Positions 1 through 4,738 of a DNA stretch of 6,894 nucleotides are shown here, in pieces (the stretch's first letter is position 1; every line of letters starts with the position of its first letter). A program made the translations under genes and the position numbers. The notes under the pieces were generated by a model. It worked only from the letters and a program-made list of their open reading frames with translations, was not told where the DNA came from and searched no databases. Source of the stretch: an uncultured beta proteobacterium (GTDB lineage: Bacteria > Pseudomonadota > Gammaproteobacteria > Burkholderiales > Burkholderiaceae_C). The DNA lies in NCBI GenBank assembly GCA_903870955.1, contig CAIQEX010000266.1, forward strand, positions 1 to 6,894. The letters are read 5' to 3'.

Positions 1-79
1 GACCCTGCGCCCACGCCGAACTGGTCAGCAGGGAAATCAACAGCAATCCAGGAATAACTTTACGTAACAAATATTTCAG
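1..79 (-). CDS. possible N-terminus of a secreted protein, truncated by window edge
   Basis: From CTG at 79 the minus strand reads MKYLLRKVIPGLLLISLLTS and then SAWAQG before leaving the window. This is a model Sec signal peptide: basic n-region (K, R, K), hydrophobic core, and an AWA|Q cleavage site after about residue 24. The frame opens after a TGA at 95-97; candidate starts are TTG 94, CTG 79 and TTG 70, and none has a clear Shine-Dalgarno. CTG 79 overlaps the stop of the preceding 26-codon ORF as CTGA. The composition of the peptide argues for a real gene, but the missing start codon lowers confidence. It could be a phage cargo gene, a host gene past a prophage end, or the second half of a frameshifted gene. 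Confidence 0.35.
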   Translation of the reverse strand, partial: MKYLLRKVIPGLLLISLLTSSAWAQG

Positions 80-156
80 GATGAAAAAAGCCAATCAGAA
101 TTTGCGCGCGCCGCCAACTTAAAACTACCGCGCGCCAGCGACATCTCCAAGCTCAT
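76..156 (-). CDS. possible 26-residue ORF coupled to the Rz stop
   Basis: The Rz stop and an ATG form another ATGA overlap, like the upstream junctions. The frame reads MSLEMSLARGSFKLAARANS and then DWLFSS before TGA. The short peptide is basic in the middle and matches nothing I recognise. No ribosome binding site stands ahead of 156. It ends just after a run of six T on the minus strand (83-88). It may be a real leader-like peptide, the start of a frameshifted gene (see findings), or chance. Its only support is the ATGA pattern. Confidence 0.3.
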   Translation of the reverse strand: MSLEMSLARGSFKLAARANSDWLFSS

Positions 157-626
157 CTAGGCCAGGCGCCTATCAGGGTTTGCTTGTCGTTATAGAGTCG
201 GTCAGCCTCTTGTCCCAGCTCTCGATATTTGTCTGAACAGTCTTTGAAAATGGCTCCGACCGCAGCGAGGTATCGACGATTGGCATCGACGGAATCTGTA
301 CTGGATCTGGCAAGGACGGCTTCGATGGTGGACTGGAGCACCCGGCCAGACTGAGTAGCAGTGGCAGCAGCATTGTTGGCAGCCTGGATACTCTTGGCAG
401 ATTGAGCGATGGCATTGTCTTTCTCCTGTTGGAACTGGATCTCACGCAGACGCTGGGCGTCTTTGGCAATTAGTGTGGCTTTGTTCCAGGCGTCCTGGAC
501 CCGGGACGCTCCGATGTCTTGCTGGTAGGCGTTGTACTTGTGGACGCCAAGAGCGGCGAGGCCGACCAGAGCGGCAATAACCAGAAAATCCACCACATAT
601 TTATACGGGCCTAGTAGGTTGAGCAT
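153..626 (-). CDS. Rz: Rz-like inner-membrane spanin (DUF2514-like)
   Basis: The ATG at 626 gives 157 residues. It has an N-terminal membrane anchor (about 11-28, VVDFLVIAALVGLAALGV) and then a long, charged, Ala/Gln-rich periplasmic helix with coiled-coil character (about 40-105). The C-terminal part, KDCSDKYRELGQEADRLYNDK (about 128-148), resembles the end of DUF2514 Rz-like proteins of Pseudomonas phages. Rz subunits sit in the inner membrane and reach across the periplasm to Rz1 to fuse or disrupt the outer membrane. The frame is open upstream to an ATG at 710, but the 626 start has AAGG (633-636) about six bases ahead and gives a proper membrane-anchor N-terminus. It overlaps the holin candidate by 26 bases and contains the whole Rz1 gene in another frame, which is strong context for the call. 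Confidence 0.87.
   Translation of the reverse strand: MLNLLGPYKYVVDFLVIAALVGLAALGVHKYNAYQQDIGASRVQDAWNKATLIAKDAQRLREIQFQQEKDNAIAQSAKSIQAANNAAATATQSGRVLQSTIEAVLARSSTDSVDANRRYLAAVGAIFKDCSDKYRELGQEADRLYNDKQTLIGAWPR
173..415 (-). CDS. Rz1: Rz1-like outer-membrane spanin lipoprotein, nested inside Rz
   Basis: The 80-residue product lies entirely within the Rz gene in a different frame, as in lambda Rz/Rz1. It has a short basic n-region, a hydrophobic core (MLLPLLLS) and a clear lipobox LAGC with Cys26. The residue after the Cys is Ser, not Asp, consistent with sorting to the outer membrane. The mature part, about 55 residues, is Pro/Ser-rich at first (SSPPSKPSLPDPVQIPSMP) and then polar (IESWDKRLTDSITTSKP), as expected for an Rz1 that contacts the Rz tip in the periplasm. 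The frame is open to an ATG at 469, but ATG 415 has AGGAG at 423-427 with seven bases of spacing. An ATG at 373 would leave a very short signal. Confidence in both existence and role is high. Confidence 0.9.
   Translation of the reverse strand: MPSLNLPRVSRLPTMLLPLLLSLAGCSSPPSKPSLPDPVQIPSMPIVDTSLRSEPFSKTVQTNIESWDKRLTDSITTSKP
423..427 (-). promoter_or_regulatory. ribosome binding site AGGAG of Rz1, inside Rz
   Basis: Minus-strand AGGAG is followed by AAAGACA and ATG. This internal site lets ribosomes start the nested frame independently of Rz, and it selects the 80-residue Rz1 over the two alternative in-frame ATGs at 469 and 373. Confidence 0.75.
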
Positions 627-867
627 GGGTATCCTTATCCAGCACTTGCTGTTTTTGGTTGAAGTAACGCGCGGTGAGCTCATGGGCAACAACGATGGAC
701 CCGTAGGCAACCCACAACAATTCCGAGAATGAACCCTTGGCGTAGAACACGGTGTAGATGAAGGCCCAGGTCATCGAGGCCTTGCCGATGTTCGACCACA
801 CCGCTGTCTCGCGCAGCTTGCCTGTCTTGTGGTCAGTGACCAGATCCCGCAGGTGCCATTCGCTCAT
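601..867 (-). CDS. putative holin, two-TM small membrane protein
   Basis: The protein has 88 residues. A polar, charged N-terminus (MSEWHLRDLVTDHKTGKLRE) is followed by two hydrophobic segments, at about 28-43 (GKASMTWAFIYTVFYA) and 48-66 (SELLWVAYGSIVVAHELTA), and a charged C-terminal tail. Size, two-TM topology and position next to the spanins fit a small holin, which would form lesions in the inner membrane and release the endolysin. The N-terminal 'LVTDxxTGKL' followed by two hydrophobic helices recalls DUF2644-type phage proteins, but I cannot confirm that by eye. The ATG makes an ATGA overlap with the previous stop, and GGAG (874-877) lies six bases ahead, so it has both coupling and its own ribosome binding site. 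Among the three small membrane proteins here this is my first choice for the holin. Confidence 0.7.
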   Translation of the reverse strand: MSEWHLRDLVTDHKTGKLRETAVWSNIGKASMTWAFIYTVFYAKGSFSELLWVAYGSIVVAHELTARYFNQKQQVLDKDTHAQPTRPV

Positions 868-1067
868 AGTCCGCTCCAGTTCGTTGGTGATGTATCTTGG
901 TAATCAGCCTTGAGGGTCGCGTAAACAATCCCAACTGCCCTCTCCATTGCCATGCTTTCCCAGAACCGACCCTGCACCCGGTACTGTTCTGTCTTCGCAA
1001 TCAGCCTGATCAGCACTTGGCTCTCGGCTGGCAGGAACTCGCTGTCAAACGGGTCAACTGCGATCAC
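864..1067 (-). CDS. 67-residue phage protein of unknown function
   Basis: I do not recognise this protein. The GTG at 1067 forms a GTGA overlap with the endolysin stop, following the pattern of every neighbour. It starts VIAVDPFDSEFLPAESQVLI and ends with a polar SPTNWSGL. A longer reading from ATG 1142 would lie inside the endolysin gene and adds an Arg/Pro-rich stretch typical of shadow translation. The rest looks like a small soluble helical protein (about residues 14-56: ESQVLIRLIAKTEQY, FWESMAMERAVGIVYATLK), with no membrane segment or signal. The ribosome binding site is weak (AGAGAA, about five bases ahead). Position between endolysin and holin candidate suggests co-expression with lysis but does not prove a lysis role. 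Existence is supported by the tight stop/start overlaps on both sides. Confidence 0.68.
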   Translation of the reverse strand: MIAVDPFDSEFLPAESQVLIRLIAKTEQYRVQGRFWESMAMERAVGIVYATLKADYQDTSPTNWSGL

Positions 1068-1492
1068 GCAAATTCTCTGGTGCCGAGGTGGTCTATCACT
1101 AAGGCCTGGCGAGCCTCGCCGTTGAAGGAGATGTGTACCCATGTTCCAAATTCATAGATCACCTGCTGAAAAGGCACGGAAGACTTGATCAGCGCGCGGA
1201 CGATCTGCTCTGGCGTGCCGGCTGTCGGGCAAGTGAAATCGATGGCGAACCCGGTTGTGTGGGCTGACGTATTTTTTGATCCGACCGCAGCGTTCAGCTC
1301 TTGGCATCGATACCAGCTCGACACGATGCACATGTTGGAGTTCAGCGCCAGCCTGACCAACTCCATTCCCAATGCCGCCTTCTTCACGTTCTGCATGAGC
1401 TCCATGGGCAAGTCGTTGTCGATCCCAAGCCGGGCTGCAGTCTGGCTGTGCGTCACCTCTTCAAGTGAAAAATGGGCGCTCACAGAATTCAT
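1064..1492 (-). CDS. M15-family zinc D,D-peptidase, probable endolysin
   Basis: The 142-residue protein is a single peptidase domain of the Peptidase_M15_3 type, expected to cut peptide bonds in the peptidoglycan stem or cross-links. It opens with HFSLEEVTHSQTAARLGI (7-24), the usual N-terminal signature. IVSSWYRCQELNAAVGS (56-72) matches the family's 'SSxYRcxxLN' block. The metal site reads H78 and D85 in SAHTTGFAIDF, and H120 in TWVHIS; E114 is the best candidate for the catalytic acid. There is no signal peptide and no separate wall-binding domain, so the enzyme would need a holin to reach the wall. The ATG overlaps the previous stop (ATGA), and GAGAGGA (1500-1506) sits seven bases ahead, the strongest conventional ribosome binding site among the endolysin and its two upstream membrane-protein neighbours. 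Size is normal for small M15 endolysins. A tail-associated wall hydrolase is a less likely alternative. Confidence 0.9.
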   Translation of the reverse strand: MNSVSAHFSLEEVTHSQTAARLGIDNDLPMELMQNVKKAALGMELVRLALNSNMCIVSSWYRCQELNAAVGSKNTSAHTTGFAIDFTCPTAGTPEQIVRALIKSSVPFQQVIYEFGTWVHISFNGEARQALVIDHLGTREFA

Positions 1493-1824
1493 TTAATCGT
1501 CCTCTCGATCAACCGATCCAGTTTGGCGTCCAGCCTGGTGTATTGCTCGGTGAACGATTTGATCGCGGTGTTAAGCGCATCGATGTTCTGGTTATCGCGG
1601 ACGTGTAGCGCCTGGGCGTCCTGCTTGAGCAGCTCCACGTCCTTCTTGATGTCTGCTATGGCCAAGATCACCATACCGGCCTGGACCAGCATGGCGAAGA
1701 TCAACGATAGGGGAACTTTCTTATCCAAGTGCCATCCTTCTGCTGCTGGTGCTGATACTTCCATTACTGCGCGGCGTTCGCCTGCACGCCTGTCGAATCC
1801 TGATGGGTGGAAGTCTTGTGTCAT
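1489..1824 (-). CDS. one-TM coiled-coil membrane protein, possible holin-class or lysis accessory protein
   Basis: This start gives 111 residues. A cytoplasmic-looking N-terminus is rich in Arg (FDRRAGERR, 10-18). One membrane segment lies at about 37-57 (VPLSLIFAMLVQAGMVILAIA), followed by a long amphipathic, heptad-like tail at 60-109 (DIKKDVELLKQDAQALH, LDAKLDRLIERTIK) that should form a coiled coil. The frame runs open farther upstream to an ATG at 1986, but that would lie deep in the preceding gene and adds a Cys/Arg-rich stretch typical of out-of-frame translation. The ATG at 1824 forms ATGA with the previous stop, so I choose it. No ribosome binding site is visible, which suggests coupling. 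Proteins of this shape are common beside phage lysis genes and are often annotated as holin-related or unknown. I do not recognise a named family. Confidence 0.78.
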   Translation of the reverse strand: MTQDFHPSGFDRRAGERRAVMEVSAPAAEGWHLDKKVPLSLIFAMLVQAGMVILAIADIKKDVELLKQDAQALHVRDNQNIDALNTAIKSFTEQYTRLDAKLDRLIERTIK

Positions 1825-2192
1825 GGCAGTAGTAGTAGGTTTTTGGTTGCAGCAATACAAGTCACGCCGTTGGCAATAGCCGTGGCAGGCTTTGCACCGG
1901 GTTGGTCTTTGAACTTTTGCATGGCCCAATAAATGCCGATGCTGACGAACACCAGCGGTGCCCAGCCGCCGATCCGCAGCGACCAAGCGACCAGAGGATT
2001 TGCTTCAGTCGCTAGACCATGCTCCAAGAGATATGCAGTGGAGGCAATGTCTACCGTCTTGCAAACGGCAAAAGTCTTTGGCGAGGTAGCTACATCTTCC
2101 AGCGTTCCGGCAGAGCATGTCTTGATTCCGATCAGGGCCGCCACAACGACAATGACGATGTAGGCAACGATGGCCTTCCAGATGGTGGTCAT
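1821..2192 (-). CDS. small membrane protein, DUF5658-like
   Basis: The product is 123 residues. A strongly hydrophobic segment at 5-23 is a membrane anchor or uncleaved signal. A second clear segment lies near 76-92 (WAPLVFVSIGIYWAM), and a weaker hydrophobic end at 104-122 may be a third. Between them, DIASTAYLLEHGLATEANP (48-66) has the D-x2-ST ... G-x3-EANP spacing that I associate with the DUF5658 family of small membrane proteins. The function of that family is not known to me. The start ATG overlaps the tail spike stop as ATGA, and there is no Shine-Dalgarno ahead of it, so translation probably depends on ribosomes finishing the spike. Sitting at the head of the lysis block, it could be an accessory holin or antiholin, or a membrane protein unrelated to lysis. 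The gene call is good; the role is unknown. Confidence 0.75.
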   Translation of the reverse strand: MTTIWKAIVAYIVIVVVAALIGIKTCSAGTLEDVATSPKTFAVCKTVDIASTAYLLEHGLATEANPLVAWSLRIGGWAPLVFVSIGIYWAMQKFKDQPGAKPATAIANGVTCIAATKNLLLLP

Positions 2193-4678
2193 ACGAAGAA
2201 TGTGGCTGAGAACGAAATATTTGCATTTGCGGTAATTGCCGCAGATGAGTACACAGTAGTACCAGAAGCAGTAGCAACAGATGTTGCGTTTACACCCGCA
2301 TTAGTTGCACTTCCAGTTCCAAACCCCGCAACGGTAAATGGTAGGTTATTTGTCAAAACACCACCAGCAGAAACAGCAACCGATGTGGCGCCGATCAACT
2401 GACCATTAACCGTTACCTGCCGCCCGATTCGCGTCCAGTTCCCGCTAGAACTAAATGCACCAACAACAGTCAATCCAGCACCTTGCGCCGGAGTCCATGT
2501 GCCTTCTGAATAGGCTAGATTCGGAGAAACAGGAGAAGAAACATTGCCGGATAGTGCATTCTCAACAATAAATGCATTGGCACTTGTAACCCAATACGGG
2601 TAAGCCCCATTCTTTAGAACATTTCCTGAAATTATGACGTTATCGGCATTTGTGCGAGTTGGAGCATATATGCAATTTCCAGTGTTGGTAATAGCAGTGT
2701 AAACACCTGCAAAGACGTTATTGGATACAACTAAATTCTCAACCCCGTAATATGTTGCAGAATTTGGTATTGTTACTGAACCTTCCGCGCCCCAACCCTC
2801 AATAATGTTATTGGTGATTGTCACAGATTTAATTGTTCTGCTGGTATCTCCAACACCGTTCAAAGTATATATTTGAACAAATGGGCCGCAAATGCTTTTG
2901 TTTACGATGTTGTTTGTAATCGTATAATTTGTGCGCCCGGTAGTATCAGCACCAATGCTTTGCGCTTGTATGCAGTAAGCCCATGCGCCCGTACTCGTCC
3001 ATGTTTCAAATGTACAGTTAGTTATTTCAACACTTCCGCTCAACTGAGACAGAATTCCAACATCGTAATTGGTAGTCACTGTAGTACTGTTGTTATCAAG
3101 AATAAACAAGCAATTGGATATAGATGCGCCATTCGCGTTATCAGTTGTAGTTACATCACCAATAGCCAAGCCGCCACAATTTCCAACATACGATCCAGTT
3201 CGACTAGCCCACGGCAAAGACTGTACTTGGACATTATCGATAGTCAATCCGAATCGGTTGTACTGCTGACATCTTAGAACGCCTACATAACTTATCCCAG
3301 CCATTGTCAAAGTAGCAATGGTGTACTGTGCAGTTACCCATGCATCAGCATAAATATTACGCACAGTGACACTATGAAATGCGTAATACCAAAGTCCATA
3401 TCCATTATGCCCCTTTAGGAACCGTATATTTTCCAAAAGGATTCCACGGTTTTGTTTTGTCGTATCAGTTGCCGCTGTATCGCCAAATAACGAAACAGCA
3501 AACATCTTGTATCCATTGTTTACATCACTTCCACCAAAAGGAAAAGCGGTTATTGCAAAACACCCATTAGGATGAAATAGATTAAAAGTTAAGTTTCTAG
3601 CCTTGAAGTTATTACACATGGTCGTTGGAGAATTCGACACCCTACCAACTACATCAAACGCAACAACTGCCCCAACAAAAGGATAGTAAGAAGCAGAGTT
3701 GTTATAGCCAGTGAAGGACATAACAAAATTGAATCCGTCAATGGTGAAGCCCGGAGACCCCTCAACGAGACAAAACAAAAATCCACCGTATGTTGTAATA
3801 TTGTGGTTATTGCAAAGGATCGTTACATTGTCGCCCTTGAATGTAATATTTTGCTTCAGGTTGATATAGCAAACAGCGCGGCCCTTGCCAACATTATCGG
3901 ATGTGGTGTCAGTGTATGCTGTCCAAATGTAAGAGACTAAATATGTGCCACTTGGGAAGTACAGCGTCTGACCACTCACTAAGGAGTTTGACGCAGCCTG
4001 AATCGCAGCCGTATCATCCGTAACCCCATTCCCCACAGCGCCAAAGTCAATCACACTCACACTCTCCCGAGCCTTATCCTGAACCGTCCGTGCCACAGCC
4101 CCAGTGCCGGACTGAATGAAGCCGACGAGGGATGCGCCGGTGGAGGCGGCGAGGCCTGTGGCGAGGTTTGATTGCCCAGCAATCATGTCCACATTTTCAA
4201 GATTAGTTCCTGCAGCGTTCCAAGCAAGTACCTTTGTTGCAGAAGGGACCGGAAGCACGGCAGCGCTTGAAGTGCTTACCGTCGACAACAGCGCGCGGCT
4301 GACCCTCTCGGCTAACTGTTGAATCTGGATGGTGGCCTTGTCCAGCGCCGTGTTGATGACGGACGGATAAAAGCCGCCGGCGTTCTGCAGATCCACTGGC
4401 TGAAGGTTTGCGACTTGACTAGTGAGGGTAAGCGTGTAACCGGAAGGTGGCGCCACCAGCATAGTGACTGTGCCGCCTGGAGTGGCATTTTGGTCAGCAT
4501 TGAGGGTGACGGTGTAATCGGTGGTCAGGGTCTTGACGGACTCGACGCCGGTCAATGTCAGCGCCTGCACGACGTAGAGGTCGGAAGCGGTGAAGACTTT
4601 GAACGTGAACGGGAAGGCGACCGTCGCACCGTTTCCGGTAAACGGACCAGCCTTGCGGATGGATGAGCTGATAGTCAA
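2189..4678 (-). CDS. tail spike / tail fibre protein with beta-helix (pectate-lyase-like) domain
   Basis: This is a receptor-binding, probably polysaccharide-degrading tail spike of 829 residues counted from TTG 4678. Residues 1-125 are the podoviral attachment head: RKAGPFTGNG, AFPFTFKVFTASDLYVV, TLNADQNATPGGTVTM and QNAGGFYPSVINTALDK are hallmarks of this N-terminal module. A linker with helical and Ala/Ser-rich parts follows. SVIDFGAVGNGVTDDTAAIQ, near 207-226, is the classic entry to a pectate-lyase-3/glycosyl-hydrolase-28-like beta-helix. About 270-715 shows repeated helix rungs (ITFKGDNVTI, FTIDGFNFV, ILLENIRFL, VTITNNIIE, NVIISGNVL). YSEGTWTPAQGAG, near 723-735, opens a C-terminal beta domain common at spike ends and linked to trimerisation or receptor contact. 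Catalytic acids cannot be assigned by eye. An ATG at 4717 would add 13 residues but is poorly led; the TTG has GGAGGT six bases upstream. The beta-helix part is clearly AT-richer than the head. Confidence 0.93.
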   Translation of the reverse strand: MTISSSIRKAGPFTGNGATVAFPFTFKVFTASDLYVVQALTLTGVESVKTLTTDYTVTLNADQNATPGGTVTMLVAPPSGYTLTLTSQVANLQPVDLQNAGGFYPSVINTALDKATIQIQQLAERVSRALLSTVSTSSAAVLPVPSATKVLAWNAAGTNLENVDMIAGQSNLATGLAASTGASLVGFIQSGTGAVARTVQDKARESVSVIDFGAVGNGVTDDTAAIQAASNSLVSGQTLYFPSGTYLVSYIWTAYTDTTSDNVGKGRAVCYINLKQNITFKGDNVTILCNNHNITTYGGFLFCLVEGSPGFTIDGFNFVMSFTGYNNSASYYPFVGAVVAFDVVGRVSNSPTTMCNNFKARNLTFNLFHPNGCFAITAFPFGGSDVNNGYKMFAVSLFGDTAATDTTKQNRGILLENIRFLKGHNGYGLWYYAFHSVTVRNIYADAWVTAQYTIATLTMAGISYVGVLRCQQYNRFGLTIDNVQVQSLPWASRTGSYVGNCGGLAIGDVTTTDNANGASISNCLFILDNNSTTVTTNYDVGILSQLSGSVEITNCTFETWTSTGAWAYCIQAQSIGADTTGRTNYTITNNIVNKSICGPFVQIYTLNGVGDTSRTIKSVTITNNIIEGWGAEGSVTIPNSATYYGVENLVVSNNVFAGVYTAITNTGNCIYAPTRTNADNVIISGNVLKNGAYPYWVTSANAFIVENALSGNVSSPVSPNLAYSEGTWTPAQGAGLTVVGAFSSSGNWTRIGRQVTVNGQLIGATSVAVSAGGVLTNNLPFTVAGFGTGSATNAGVNATSVATASGTTVYSSAAITANANISFSATFFV

Positions 4679-4684
4679 GGTGCG

Positions 4685-4690
4685 ACCTCC
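4685..4690 (-). promoter_or_regulatory. ribosome binding site GGAGGT deciding the TTG start of the tail spike
   Basis: Read on the minus strand, GGAGGT is followed by six bases (CGCACC) and then TTG ACT ATC AGC. The resulting N-terminus, MTISSSIRKAGPF, matches the usual beginning of this head-domain family as I remember it. The upstream in-frame ATG at 4717 is preceded only by CCCGGTGG. Confidence 0.8.
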
Positions 4691-4738
4691 GGTGAACTTC
4701 AGCAATAGTGCTGGCATCCACCGGGGTTACGCGCACCG

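Noticed and set aside
104..135. GCGCGC inverted repeat considered as a transcription terminator after Rz
   Set aside because: The arms are simple palindromes giving about 7 pairs with an 18-base loop, and the nearest T run on the minus strand is about 13 bases farther, so it is not an intrinsic terminator layout.
1068..1142. Upstream extension of the 67-residue protein to ATG 1142
   Set aside because: It lies inside the peptidase gene and reads as Arg/Pro-rich shadow sequence; GTG 1067 overlaps the peptidase stop exactly.
1825..1986. Upstream extension of the coiled-coil protein to ATG 1986
   Set aside because: The added 54 residues are Cys/His/Arg-rich out-of-frame translation of the preceding membrane protein gene; ATG 1824 fits the ATGA pattern.
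2189..4678. Possible diversity-generating retroelement target at the end of the tail spike
   Set aside because: No matching template repeat, reverse transcriptase or C-type lectin-like C-terminus is visible in the window.
4679..4738. Promoter or terminator in the 60-base gap before the tail spike
   Set aside because: No -35/-10 pair or hairpin with T run was seen on the minus strand; only the ribosome binding site stands out.
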